Source: Flavimaribacter sp024343425 | GTDB taxonomy: Bacteria; Pseudomonadota; Alphaproteobacteria; Rhizobiales; Rhizobiaceae | Length of the DNA stretch: 64,000 bases | Assembly: GCA_965227645.1 (NCBI GenBank) | Contig: OZ245773.1 | Span: forward strand, 1,798,001 to 1,862,000 | Reading direction: 5' to 3' | Part shown: in pieces, positions 1 through 7,922 of the stretch | How the letters are laid out: every line of letters starts with the position of its first letter | How positions within the stretch are numbered: the first letter of the stretch is position 1 | Notes under the pieces: model-generated | Database searches by the model: none | What the model was told of the DNA's origin: nothing | What the model saw: only the letters and a program-made list of their open reading frames with translations | Translations under genes and position numbers: made by a program

Positions 1-903
1 GATCTCGGCAATGCAATGGTCAAGAAAGCGCAGGAAAACCCTGTGTCCGCACTGCTGATTGGAGCAGGCTTTGCGGGACTGTATCTTGCTTCCCGGTCGC
101 AGAACGCTAAAAGCGCCAATGACGAGACAGCAGAAATTGCAGCTGAGTCGATTGTACAACCGAAGTCGACGGATCCGGCCGAGCGCATAGCGCAGAACGC
201 CGAGAGCATCCGCAAAGAACTGAACGAGCTGCGCGACAGCGTCGCCCAGAGCGTAGAAGAGTTCAATGCGGCCGCCAGCAAGGGCAGCGACGCGGCGCGC
301 GAATCCGTGCGCAACGCCAGCGAACGCGTTCGTCAAGCCAGTGATCGCGTAGTCGAATACGCCAACTCCGCGACGCGCGCGCTCGGAGACGCGCCGGATC
401 AGGCTCGTGAAATCGGCCGCAACGTCGCCGACTCCGTGCGCTCGGGCGTCGACTCTGCAGGACAGTTTGCGAGCAAACAGGCGCGGGCGAGCCGTCATCG
501 CGCCGATTCCGCCGCAGAATGGGTGCGTGAAAACCCTGTTTCGGCCGGGCTCGTCGCGCTGGCGGTGGGAGCCGCCGCGGCCTCGATATTCACGGCGCGA
601 AAACCTTCAGCAAGTGTCGAGGCCAGTCGCAAGCTTCATTACGCCGCGCGAGAGCGAGAAGGTCACGATGAACCAAAGGGCCGCGAGCGGTTCGAAAATT
701 TCCAGAAGGCTGCTGAATCCCAGGCCACAAAAAGCACTCCGAGGAAGGGGCCTGTGACCAAATCCGCAAAGGGTTTGAAAGCGGCTTCCGTCAAGACTTC
801 GGCCAAGCCGCTGAAAAACGGTCCAGCATACAAGAAGGCGCCGACCGCAAAACCCGCAGCTTCGACCAAGGCCATGGAAACCGAGAAAACGGATCAGGCG
901 TAG
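1..903 (+). CDS. DUF3618/ElaB-YqjD-like membrane-associated stress protein, 5' partial
   Basis: The reading frame is open from base 1, so the gene probably begins left of the window; the first ATG in view is at 16. Two similar membrane segments each follow an ENPVSA motif (about residues 8-28 and 178-195 from that ATG). The part between is a long Ala/Arg/Glu-rich helical stretch with (N/S)A-SERVRQASDRV-type heptads, and the tail is rich in Lys, Pro and Ala. This layout is that of DUF3618 and ElaB/YqjD proteins, inner-membrane proteins linked to stationary phase and ribosome or membrane association. Its place at the edge of a general stress island suggests the same regulon, but its promoter is outside the window. 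Confidence 0.6.
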   Translation, partial: DLGNAMVKKAQENPVSALLIGAGFAGLYLASRSQNAKSANDETAEIAAESIVQPKSTDPAERIAQNAESIRKELNELRDSVAQSVEEFNAAASKGSDAARESVRNASERVRQASDRVVEYANSATRALGDAPDQAREIGRNVADSVRSGVDSAGQFASKQARASRHRADSAAEWVRENPVSAGLVALAVGAAAASIFTARKPSASVEASRKLHYAAREREGHDEPKGRERFENFQKAAESQATKSTPRKGPVTKSAKGLKAASVKTSAKPLKNGPAYKKAPTAKPAASTKAMETEKTDQA

Positions 904-946
904 TCCGCCTTTTAACGACCTGATCATAGTCCGGTTTACAGGAAGT

Positions 947-977
947 CCAGCCGGCCCAGATGACCTGGGTCGGCTGG
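947..977. terminator. Hairpin after the DUF3618 gene
   Basis: A 13-bp stem (CCAGCCGGCCCAG with CTGGGTCGGCTGG, one G-T pair) closes a 5-base loop 44 bases after the stop codon. There is no T-run, so it may be a weak or Rho-assisted terminator. The rest of the 904-1323 gap holds only the EcfG promoter at 1267. Confidence 0.4.
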
Positions 978-1266
978 AGGCACATTTGCGAGGTCGTCTG
1001 CTCGTCTTTCTCTTGGGTCGATTTTTCTGGCCTTGCATCGGCGGCGCGCATTTAGTCGTTGTCACGTCTCGCTATTGTTGCGTGTTGCTTGAGTAGCCTA
1101 CGGCATCCTCCCCATCGTGCTCCCCAGCCGGGACGCATCATATCTGCCAACCTCGTTCGTGCGTGGCGTCTACGTGCTCATTATCGCCATGCGCAGCGCC
1201 TACTGCGGTAACGGGTGTCTCAAAGCCCACTTTGGAGCGTGGCGCTTGGGTGGCTGACAATTTACC

Positions 1267-1291
1267 GGAACAAAATTTGTAGCGGCACGTT
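1267..1291 (+). promoter_or_regulatory. EcfG-type promoter (GGAAC-N16-CGTT) for the 24-aa membrane peptide
   Basis: GGAAC at 1267-1271 and CGTT at 1288-1291 are separated by 16 bases, the general stress response sigma consensus of alphaproteobacteria. The predicted transcription start near 1298 is 26 bases before the ATG at 1324. Confidence 0.75.
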
Positions 1292-1323
1292 TCCGAACAG
1301 AGAAAACGACAAAGAGGTGTCCT

Positions 1324-1398
1324 ATGCACAATATCTTCTATATCATCGGCGTTGTAGTGGTTGTTATTGCGATCCTGTCCTTCCTCGGACTGGCTTGA
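1324..1398 (+). CDS. Tiny single-span membrane protein, 24 aa
   Basis: ATG follows a good ribosome binding site (AGAGGTGT) and an exact EcfG promoter. The 24 residues start MHNIFYIIG, continue with a run of Val/Ile and end SFLGLA, so nearly the whole peptide is one membrane helix. Similar tiny proteins occur in rhizobia without known function (from memory, not searched). Too short for usual gene callers. The promoter, the Shine-Dalgarno sequence and the clean hydrophobic pattern together make a real gene likely; a role as a stress-induced membrane peptide is inference. Confidence 0.65.
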   Translation: MHNIFYIIGVVVVVIAILSFLGLA

Positions 1399-1402
1399 TC
1401 GC

Positions 1403-2494
1403 CTAACCGTCTTCCCAGTCTTCTCCGATCGGCTTGCGATCCCGTTTCTTCTCGGTGTCAATAAGCTCCCTGGCTTCCTCGATATCGTCCCCGGTCGCGT
1501 CCTCGCTCTCGAATTTGCGATCTGCGCTTCGGCGCAGGAGGGCCAATTCGTAGAACATTGGAAAGTGGTCCGAGCCAACGAAAGCGAGCCGCTTCATTCG
1601 AACCATTTGAAAATGCGCCGAATGGAAAATATGGTCGAGCGGCCATCGCAGAAAAAACCACCGCGCATCGAATGAATTAAACTGGCCGCGCCCTTCGCGC
1701 GGATCCAGCAATCCCGACAATCTCAGAAATCGCCTGGTCGTTCGCGACCAGGCGACATCGTTTAGATCCCCCGTAACGATAATCGGAATATCCGTGCCGC
1801 GCACATCAAGGCCGACAAGAGAAATTTCCGCGTCGCGTCCGATCGTATCATCGGTTGGGACGGGGGGCTCTGGATGCACCGTAATGAGGCGACATGCTTC
1901 GCCGTTTGGCAGCGCAACGGTGCAATCGAAACTTGGAATTTTCTCGTTGAGCAGAAAGCGTACAGATTTGTTCCGCAATTCAAGCTTCGAGAACAGCGCC
2001 ATGCCGTAGGAATTGTCCAGCGGACATTCAACAGAGTCGGCAAATTGGCTCAAGGCGTCTTTCAGCGCGGCAAGCCAATCTTCATCCACCTCCATAAACA
2101 GCGCCAGATCGGGATCGTATTCGCGGATTTCCCTGACCAGTCGATTATAGTCGCGGTTGCTTTGCTTCACATTGGAGACAAGCATCTTGAAGGTTTGGGC
2201 GTCGGACGGGGCGCCTCTGAACGTCTTGACGGTCCTTGGCCAGACCGCCGTAAACCGGGCAATGTGGATAAGCTGTATCACCATCGCCGCCAGCAACATC
2301 GTACCCGGAAGGGCGATTGTGGCGTTCAGCGGAAGCAAAAGCAGCATTGCGATGGCGACAGCCAGGGTCAGCGTGAGCAGTTGTGTCCTCGGGAAGTCGA
2401 AAATCCGCACCAATCCGTGAGATAGGGGAAGAACCGGGATGAGTGCGGCCAGCAGACACAATGCCGCCAGAATAAAGATCAGCCAGTAAACCAA
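1403..2494 (-). CDS. Endonuclease/exonuclease/phosphatase family protein with N-terminal membrane anchor
   Basis: 363 aa. Residues 1-22 and about 38-80 are membrane helices; the catalytic EEP domain follows from about 105. Visible metal and catalytic positions are N108, E135 (FMEVD), H207 (TVHPEPP), the GDLND motif at 242-246 and SDH at 308-310, so the active site looks complete. The family includes DNases, phosphodiesterases and lipid phosphatases; membrane-anchored members in rhizobia lack an assigned substrate. The C-terminal 35 residues are charged and disordered. It converges with the tiny peptide gene, only 4 bases from its stop. A possible EcfG promoter with a GGTT -10 lies at 2530-2554. 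Confidence 0.85.
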   Translation of the reverse strand: MVYWLIFILAALCLLAALIPVLPLSHGLVRIFDFPRTQLLTLTLAVAIAMLLLLPLNATIALPGTMLLAAMVIQLIHIARFTAVWPRTVKTFRGAPSDAQTFKMLVSNVKQSNRDYNRLVREIREYDPDLALFMEVDEDWLAALKDALSQFADSVECPLDNSYGMALFSKLELRNKSVRFLLNEKIPSFDCTVALPNGEACRLITVHPEPPVPTDDTIGRDAEISLVGLDVRGTDIPIIVTGDLNDVAWSRTTRRFLRLSGLLDPREGRGQFNSFDARWFFLRWPLDHIFHSAHFQMVRMKRLAFVGSDHFPMFYELALLRRSADRKFESEDATGDDIEEARELIDTEKKRDRKPIGEDWEDG

Positions 2495-2529
2495 AACGCG
2501 CCTTTCTGTCCGTGATATCGCAAGTCTAA

Positions 2530-2554
2530 AACCAGCCTCCTGCCATTCGGTTCC
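2530..2554 (-). promoter_or_regulatory. Possible EcfG promoter variant (GGAAC-N16-GGTT) for the EEP gene
   Basis: On the minus strand GGAAC (2550-2554) is followed after 16 bases by GGTT (2530-2533) instead of CGTT. It lies 36 bases upstream of the ATG at 2494, in a sensible position, but the -10 deviates from consensus. Confidence 0.35.
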
Positions 2555-2581
2555 CGGCGCTCCTGTCAGGGCAGGACAAAT

Positions 2582-2606
2582 GGAACGGGTGGGCTTTGTG
2601 TGCGTT
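2582..2606 (+). promoter_or_regulatory. EcfG-type promoter (GGAAC-N16-CGTT) for the 82-aa protein gene
   Basis: GGAAC at 2582-2586 and CGTT at 2603-2606 with a 16-base spacer. The predicted start near 2613 leaves a leader of about 55 bases before ATG 2668. Confidence 0.75.
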
Positions 2607-2667
2607 TACCACAAGCGTCGGGTTTTCGACGCGTCGTTGGACATATTTCTACACTGAAGGCAGAGAG

Positions 2668-2916
2668 ATGGAAAAAGGCACGACAAAAGCTGAGATTCAG
2701 GAAATAGTCACTGACCGCACCAAATCGCCGGAAGAGCAGCTGAAGCTTCTCGAGAAAATGCGGCAAGAAGTCAGAGCCGAAATGCGGGCGGCCACCGAGA
2801 GCCCGATGGTCGACGACAATGACCTTGGAGCGGAACTGAAACTCGTTGAAGAGGCGATCGAGAGCATCGATCCGGACGCCGAAAGCACGCACGAGACAGG
2901 CGCAGCCACTCTTTAA
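2668..2916 (+). CDS. Small acidic helical protein, 82 aa, EcfG-controlled
   Basis: Start chosen at the ATG after GAAGGCAGAGAG; an upstream in-frame start would overlap the promoter. The protein is soluble, charged (many Glu, Lys and Asp) and predicted mostly helical with short heptads (EEQLKLLEKMRQEVRAEMRAA). No cysteine, no signal peptide and no family that I recognise. The exact EcfG promoter upstream is the best clue: a small cytosolic general stress protein. Converges with the DUF2254 gene. Confidence 0.65.
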   Translation: MEKGTTKAEIQEIVTDRTKSPEEQLKLLEKMRQEVRAEMRAATESPMVDDNDLGAELKLVEEAIESIDPDAESTHETGAATL

Positions 2917-2973
2917 AACCGGACCGAAACAGTCCTGATAGAGATCAGACACGCTGGCGTCGGCCGCAGGAGA

Positions 2974-4257
2974 TCAGTTCTCCTCGGTCGACGCCTTTTG
3001 TTTATCCAAGTCGATTTCGCGCACACTCGCAGGCAGGTTGGAGCGGACGCTGTCGATATCATGGTCGAAATGGCCCGATCGCTTCAGCTCCATAATCAGC
3101 AGTTGCGCGTGTTCGGCAAGCACTTCGTCATTCTTTTCGTTTCCAAGACCGTGCAGTCTTGAAAGGGCTCTCGCAAGCGCCTGGGCGACCGGCAGATTGT
3201 CCGCTGAGGCCCGACGCAGCGGATGAAATGCCTGACCGAGCAAATCGCTGAATGACAGTTCCGGAAGAATGACACGGACCCTGTCATTCTCGTCGCATAG
3301 GAAAAGAGGTCTGGTTGATCGATCGGCAATCCGTGCCAGAGCGCTGGAAAGGCTGTCGATCGCGGCGATTGCGGTGTAGGCGTCGTTGACGCCGGGAGAG
3401 AGCGCACGAAGCGCGATTTCGACCAAGAGATGGATATTGAATTCGATCGGGCGGCTTTGCGAGCGAGAGGGCTCGATGTGAACGAGCTTTCGTATTTCGT
3501 CGGCGACATCATCGCCGACCTGTTTTGAAAGCGCCAAAAGTGTTTCGTCGCTGAGGACAAAACCGCCGGGTGACATGACCACGCGCACGACGATGTCTTC
3601 CCGACTTGCAAGGGCGACGAGATCGTCTTCAGCTATTGCGCCGATATAACCGGCCGAACCCGCGTCAAGCCCCTCTTCGCAATCGATGTCAGGCGAGTCT
3701 CCGGCCTCGTCCACCCTGTTCATGTGTTTCGTCAGGGCTTCACCCAACCGCATGGTAATCTTGGCTATCTCATCATCTATCGACACACTCTCCGAGACAT
3801 GACGAACGAAAAAAATGAGCTGGAAAACGCATAGCATAGAAAGCAGCACGGCTCCGCCGACGGTTATGCGGGGAACGAAGTTCGGATGTACAAAGGCCAG
3901 GGCGACAAGCGCATAGAGAAACGTCCCGCCGAACAGACCGGCCGTCACCTGGTTCACCGTCTCGGTGCTGAAGCGTTTCAGGAGCCGTGGCCCGATATTG
4001 CCGGCGGCCAGTGTAAATACAACGAGCACGAGGGAATAGGTCAGACTGAGCGTCGTGATCGCAGCGCCGGCAATCGCCGAGAGAACGCTTCGGGCGCTTT
4101 CATCGTTGAAATTCAGGATGAAGTATCCGGACACGCCAAGATCAAACCGACTCTCGATCACAACAAGAATTGGCGCCAGTGCGCCTATCGAAAATGCGAT
4201 GATGGCGGGAATCGTGAAGAGCACGACGACCGGATATTTGAAGATGAAAGATTTCAT
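2974..4257 (-). CDS. DUF2254 membrane protein
   Basis: 427 aa. Four membrane segments occupy the first ~155 residues (about 8-30, 58-85, 103-122, 132-152), followed by a soluble domain. The segment SLTYSLVLVVFTLAAGNIGPRLL matches my memory of the DUF2254 family of predicted membrane proteins, whose function is unknown. Its ATG overlaps the stop of the lipid kinase gene by 4 bases (ATGA), so the two are translationally coupled. It is the last gene of the probable nepR-ecfG-crp-dgk-DUF2254 transcript, which would place it under EcfG control. Confidence 0.8.
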   Translation of the reverse strand: MKSFIFKYPVVVLFTIPAIIAFSIGALAPILVVIESRFDLGVSGYFILNFNDESARSVLSAIAGAAITTLSLTYSLVLVVFTLAAGNIGPRLLKRFSTETVNQVTAGLFGGTFLYALVALAFVHPNFVPRITVGGAVLLSMLCVFQLIFFVRHVSESVSIDDEIAKITMRLGEALTKHMNRVDEAGDSPDIDCEEGLDAGSAGYIGAIAEDDLVALASREDIVVRVVMSPGGFVLSDETLLALSKQVGDDVADEIRKLVHIEPSRSQSRPIEFNIHLLVEIALRALSPGVNDAYTAIAAIDSLSSALARIADRSTRPLFLCDENDRVRVILPELSFSDLLGQAFHPLRRASADNLPVAQALARALSRLHGLGNEKNDEVLAEHAQLLIMELKRSGHFDHDIDSVRSNLPASVREIDLDKQKASTEEN

Positions 4258-5192
4258 CGGGATGCAAGCAGGCCGCCGTCGTCGCGGAGATCGGCGGTTT
4301 CCTGTGGCGCCAGAACTGTCAATGCGCCGGGATGGGATTCAATCGTTACGCGGCTTTCCAGATCAAGAAGTTCTCCGTCGATGAGGGCGACGCCGCTGTC
4401 CTCTACCTCGGGGAACTCCAGTTCGACCTTGTCTGCTATTTCCTCCTGTATGTCCGAATTCGATCGCCATGAGCCAGCGGCGAGGTCGGTCGCGAGAGAC
4501 AAATAGCTGGCGACGTCCAGCACGCCCGCCGTATAGATGCCGAGTTTACCGCTGCTGGGATCGTCAAAATAAGGCAGGTGTCCGTCGCCGTAGGGGTTGT
4601 TGGATACGGACAAGTTGCTCAACAACTCATCACGCTCTCCACGTATGGTTTTAATTATTGTCCGAACCGTCGGCGGGTTGGCGACCTGAGAGGTAAAGGC
4701 TCGGAAACTCGCGAAGATTTTCGTCAGCCTGGAATCAAAATTGTATTGATTGCGCTCCTCGACGAGCTGCGGATGCATGCCGATCGAGTATTGATGAATA
4801 AAGGGTCTGCCGTTGGCTGTCGCCAGATCGCAAGCGATGGGGCGCCCGCCGGCAAGGGCCTGTATGGCCTCGTTGAGGTCCAGTGGTATGCGCAATCCCC
4901 GCGCAAAGAGATTCATTGTTCCCGCCGGCAGCACCGCCAGAGTCTTACGGTTCTCCCAGCATTGAGCGGCGGCGGATGAAATAGAGCCGTCGCCGCCTCC
5001 AACCAGAACAACATCAGCGTCGGATTTCACAGCCTCATCAAGCTTATTCTGAAAATCTTCGCCGGACGTCACGCATCCGTTAACGCCGTATCCTGCTTGG
5101 GAGAATTGGGTTTCGATGACTTCGAGTATTTCGTCCGGTTCCAGTGTCTTCAGCGTACCGCTTCCACTGTTGAGTATAGCCGCCAATTTCAT
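4254..5192 (-). CDS. Diacylglycerol kinase family (DAGK catalytic domain) lipid kinase
   Basis: 312 aa, the usual length of bacterial DgkB/YegS-type kinases. The nucleotide-binding GGGDGS is at 65-70 and the PAGTMNLFAR motif at 89-98; the N-terminal NSGSG motif is at 8-12. These enzymes phosphorylate diacylglycerol or related lipids with ATP at the inner face of the membrane. It starts 26 bases after the Crp/Fnr gene and overlaps the DUF2254 gene by 4 bases. Presence in the sigma factor operon suggests membrane lipid adjustment during stress (inference). Exact lipid substrate cannot be told. Confidence 0.88.
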   Translation of the reverse strand: MKLAAILNSGSGTLKTLEPDEILEVIETQFSQAGYGVNGCVTSGEDFQNKLDEAVKSDADVVLVGGGDGSISSAAAQCWENRKTLAVLPAGTMNLFARGLRIPLDLNEAIQALAGGRPIACDLATANGRPFIHQYSIGMHPQLVEERNQYNFDSRLTKIFASFRAFTSQVANPPTVRTIIKTIRGERDELLSNLSVSNNPYGDGHLPYFDDPSSGKLGIYTAGVLDVASYLSLATDLAAGSWRSNSDIQEEIADKVELEFPEVEDSGVALIDGELLDLESRVTIESHPGALTVLAPQETADLRDDGGLLASR

Positions 5193-5218
5193 GGGTCACC
5201 TGTCAGATTGAGCTGAAT

Positions 5219-5980
5219 TCAGATGTATGGTCTGTCAGTCGTCGACGAAGGCGCCCAGTTGGCGATCGTCGAAAGTCCGTTTTCGTCGCGCACCTTACAC
5301 TGCCCGCCCGTCCATTCGATGATGTCGCGCGATACAAGCTTCCGAAGCGTCTTGTTCGTATGAACGACAGACAGGCCAAGGGTGTCGGCGACATGCTGCT
5401 GGGTGATAGGGATGGCCGTGTTCGACGAGACGAGCGCCCGAACAGCCTTGGCCCGTTTGTGCAAAAACAGAAGCAGATATGCGGCCCGCTCGAGCGCGTT
5501 GCGTTGTCCGACGCTTAACAGATGTTCGTCGAGGATCGACTCTTCGCGCGCTGCTATCCACGTCAGATCGAAACTGAGCGAAGGAAATGACTGGAACAAC
5601 TCGGACAGGCGTTCCCGCTCAAAGACACACATGACCATTGGAGTGAGCGCCTCAATGGAGTGCTGCATCTCTCCCATGAGAGTTCCCTGCAGACCGATCA
5701 TGTCGCCAGGCAGGACATAGTTCAGAATTTGACGGCGTCCGTCGTCGAGCATTTTGTAGCGAAAACCCCAGCCGCTGAGGAGGGTGTAGAGATGGGCGCT
5801 GTGAGACCCCTCAACGAGTACGGTCGAGCCTCTGTCCGAGATCAACTCTCCGGTTTTGAAACGCTCGACGAAGTCCAGTTCCTTGTCGTTAAAATTTCGG
5901 AATAGCTCGAACTTCTTCAGAGGGCACCGAGTGCATGGAGTCCAGGCCGTCTTGAGCTTGCCACTGGTCTTACCTGTCAT
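5219..5980 (-). CDS. Crp/Fnr family transcriptional regulator
   Basis: 253 aa from the ATG at 5980. An ATG at 6061 would overlap ecfG by 56 bases and add a non-homologous Arg-rich leader, so the shorter start is chosen. A CTRC pair (C16, C19) precedes a cyclic-nucleotide-binding fold (about 30-145; LLSGWGFRYKMLDDGRRQIL). A C-terminal winged helix-turn-helix follows (about 190-225; ITQQHVADTLGLSVVHTNKTL). FixK/Fnr-like proteins of rhizobia have this form; only one N-terminal Cys pair is visible, so an oxygen-sensing cluster is doubtful. It starts 25 bases after ecfG stops, in the same direction and without a terminator between. Confidence 0.85.
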   Translation of the reverse strand: MTGKTSGKLKTAWTPCTRCPLKKFELFRNFNDKELDFVERFKTGELISDRGSTVLVEGSHSAHLYTLLSGWGFRYKMLDDGRRQILNYVLPGDMIGLQGTLMGEMQHSIEALTPMVMCVFERERLSELFQSFPSLSFDLTWIAAREESILDEHLLSVGQRNALERAAYLLLFLHKRAKAVRALVSSNTAIPITQQHVADTLGLSVVHTNKTLRKLVSRDIIEWTGGQCKVRDENGLSTIANWAPSSTTDRPYI

Positions 5981-6005
5981 CTCGCTCAGTATCTCCGACA
6001 GGCGA

Positions 6006-6572
6006 TCAGCTCTTGGCGAAGGCGCGATTGGTCGTCGCCATCGAATTCGCATCCGGGCCATAAGCGCCTTCGTCTTCGATACTAAGAGCGACCAGGAGGC
6101 TGCTTCGAGCGCGACTTACACGGCTTTTGATGGTGCCAATGGCGCATTCACAGATGTTTGCTGCTTCTTCGTAGGAGAATCCCGAAGCGCCGACCAGAAT
6201 AATGGCTTCACGCTGGTCATCGGGCAGCTTTTCAAGAGCCTTGCGGAAATCCTGCATATCCAGCGAGCCGTATTGTTCCGGATGGACTGCCAGACGTTCG
6301 GTCAATATACCGTCGCGGTCTTCCACTTCGCGCCCGCTCTTCCGCATCTGGCTGTAAAAAGCATTGCGCAAGATTGTAAACAGCCAGGCTTTCATGTTTG
6401 TGCCGGGCTCGAAGGATTCCTGTTTCGCCCAGGCCTTCAGGATCGTGTCCTGTACAAGATCGTCCGCGCTGCTCGCATCTCCGATGAGGGACATGGCGAA
6501 TGCGCGAAGACTGGGCAGAGCAGACAACAATTCCCTCTTGAAACTGTAGTCAAGATCTTCAGTTGTGCTCAC
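6006..6572 (-). CDS. ecfG: ECF sigma factor of the general stress response (EcfG type)
   Basis: 188 aa. Region 2 spans about 14-80 (DDLVQDTILKAWAKQESFEPGTNMKAWLFTILRN) and region 4 about 108-165 (LPDDQREAIILVGASGFSYEEAANICECAIGTIKSRVSRAR). The IGTIKSRVSRAR recognition helix and NMKAWLFTILRN are hallmarks of the EcfG (ECF15) group. EcfG is held by the anti-sigma factor NepR and freed when phosphorylated PhyR captures NepR; both partners are encoded alongside. The start overlaps nepR by 4 bases (ATGA). An EcfG promoter upstream of nepR predicts positive autoregulation. Confidence 0.95.
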   Translation of the reverse strand: MSTTEDLDYSFKRELLSALPSLRAFAMSLIGDASSADDLVQDTILKAWAKQESFEPGTNMKAWLFTILRNAFYSQMRKSGREVEDRDGILTERLAVHPEQYGSLDMQDFRKALEKLPDDQREAIILVGASGFSYEEAANICECAIGTIKSRVSRARSSLLVALSIEDEGAYGPDANSMATTNRAFAKS

Positions 6573-6763
6573 TTGCGATTTCCATCTTTTTGCGATGCTT
6601 CTGCAGCGTCGAGTTTCTCGAGGAGATCCAGAAAACGGTCCGGAATTGTTTCCGTTTCGATCTCGCGATAGATCGTGCGCAATTGCCGTGCAATTTCGCT
6701 GTTCGGATCGATTTCTCCAGAACCTCGATTCCGTGCATCTCCAGATGGTCTGTTCTTACTCAT
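6569..6763 (-). CDS. nepR: Anti-sigma factor NepR
   Basis: 64 aa from the ATG at 6763, preceded by AGGAGAG. The core QLRTIYREIETETIPDRF plus LDLLEKLD is the conserved NepR helix pair that contacts EcfG and PhyR; the N-terminus is Arg/Ser/Gly-rich and disordered. An upstream in-frame ATG at 6901 would run through the divergent promoter region and is rejected. It heads the operon and overlaps ecfG by 4 bases. Confidence 0.93.
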   Translation of the reverse strand: MSKNRPSGDARNRGSGEIDPNSEIARQLRTIYREIETETIPDRFLDLLEKLDAAEASQKDGNRK

Positions 6764-6823
6764 CAATCTGCGTCTCTCCTGCGCTGCGTAACCCGCAAAA
6801 ACCCCGGTTTCGAATCGATTGGT

Positions 6824-6848
6824 AACGCAGTACCCGGAAATTTGTTCC
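6824..6848 (-). promoter_or_regulatory. EcfG-type promoter (GGAAC-N16-CGTT) for nepR-ecfG
   Basis: Minus-strand GGAAC at 6844-6848 and CGTT at 6824-6827 with a 16-base spacer. The predicted start near 6817 gives a leader of about 54 bases before nepR. The -35 is 7 bases from the -35 of the phyR promoter. Confidence 0.85.
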
Positions 6849-6855
6849 TTACCCG

Positions 6856-6880
6856 GGAACTTTTTTTTGCTTTCCTCGTT
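6856..6880 (+). promoter_or_regulatory. EcfG-type promoter (GGAAC-N16-CGTT) for phyR
   Basis: GGAAC at 6856-6860 and CGTT at 6877-6880, 16-base spacer that includes a run of eight T. The predicted start near 6887 leaves about 40 bases before the phyR ATG at 6927. Confidence 0.85.
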
Positions 6881-6926
6881 GATACTCATCGTAAAGACCA
6901 ATTACCCTTCATCAGGAGAGTCAAAC

Positions 6927-7721
6927 ATGTCATTGTCCACCCGCATCGCTCCCCACTTGCCGTTGCTGCGCCGCTTCGCGCGGGCGTTTACCGGCTCGCA
7001 GACGTCTGGCGATGCCTACGTGGAAGCAACGCTGGAAACGCTCATTACGGACATTTCCGTTTTTCCGGACGCGTCGAGCGATCGCGTATCGCTTTATAAA
7101 CTTTTCTGTCAGGCCTTTGGTTCCCTCGATGTGCAACTGGAGCCCAAAGCATCGCCATTTGGATGGGAACGGCGTGCGGCGGCCAACCTCGCAGCGGTGC
7201 AGCCACTTGCCCGGCAGGCGTTCCTTCTCGTGGCGGTAGAAGGATTTAGCGAAAGCGAAGCCGCAGAAATCATGGACACGGACGAGGCGGGAATTGAAAA
7301 GTATCTCGATGAAGCCTCAGGGGACATCTCACAGCAGATTGCAACCGATGTGATGATCATCGAGGACGAACCTCTTATTGCGGTCGATATCGAACAGATT
7401 GTCCTCGAACTCGGACATTCCGTAACGGGAATCGCTCGGACCAAGGACGAGGCGATGAGCCTTTATCACAGAAGCAAGCCGAAGCTTGTGCTTGCAGATA
7501 TTCAGCTTGCGGACGGGAGTTCGGGTATCGACGCAGTCAACGAAATTCTGGCGGACGAGAGCATACCGGTCATATTCATTACGGCGTTCCCGGAACGCCT
7601 GTTGACCGGCGAGCGCCCGGAACCTGCATTCGTTGTAACGAAACCGTTCAGTCCTTCCATGGTAAAGGCGCTTATCAGTCAGGCGCTTTTCTTCGATGAA
7701 AGAGCAGAAACCGTAGCGTGA
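6927..7721 (+). CDS. phyR: General stress response regulator PhyR (sigma-like domain plus receiver)
   Basis: 264 aa from the ATG after AGGAGAG; earlier in-frame starts fall inside the promoter. The N-terminal sigma-like domain (about 1-135) mimics EcfG to bind NepR. The receiver domain (about 140-258) has the acidic pair E146/D147, phosphoacceptor D191 (VLADIQ), T219 (FITA) and K239 (VTKPF), so it should be phosphorylatable. Phospho-PhyR sequesters NepR and releases EcfG. Divergent from nepR-ecfG, and followed by a HWE kinase gene that may signal to it. Confidence 0.95.
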   Translation: MSLSTRIAPHLPLLRRFARAFTGSQTSGDAYVEATLETLITDISVFPDASSDRVSLYKLFCQAFGSLDVQLEPKASPFGWERRAAANLAAVQPLARQAFLLVAVEGFSESEAAEIMDTDEAGIEKYLDEASGDISQQIATDVMIIEDEPLIAVDIEQIVLELGHSVTGIARTKDEAMSLYHRSKPKLVLADIQLADGSSGIDAVNEILADESIPVIFITAFPERLLTGERPEPAFVVTKPFSPSMVKALISQALFFDERAETVA

Positions 7722-7742
7722 TCAAACAGTGATGCAATGGTT

Positions 7743-7767
7743 GGAACCATTCCTTGTCGCCACGGTT
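7743..7767 (+). promoter_or_regulatory. Possible EcfG promoter variant (GGAAC-N16-GGTT) upstream of the HWE kinase
   Basis: GGAAC at 7743-7747 and GGTT at 7764-7767, 16-base spacer. It would give a long leader (about 150 bases) before ATG 7923. The -10 is non-consensus, so this is tentative. Confidence 0.3.
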
Positions 7768-7922
7768 TAACGTGCAAGATGTGCGTCAATCGGAAAGCGA
7801 TGAGTTGTTCAACAGTTTGCCGGGCGTAGTTACGGTTTCTCAGCGAATTCTATCGCTTGAGAGCCCGATCATGACGGATCCTGTCAGTTGTGCTGACGGA
7901 CCGAACGTAGTGTAGCATCCGG

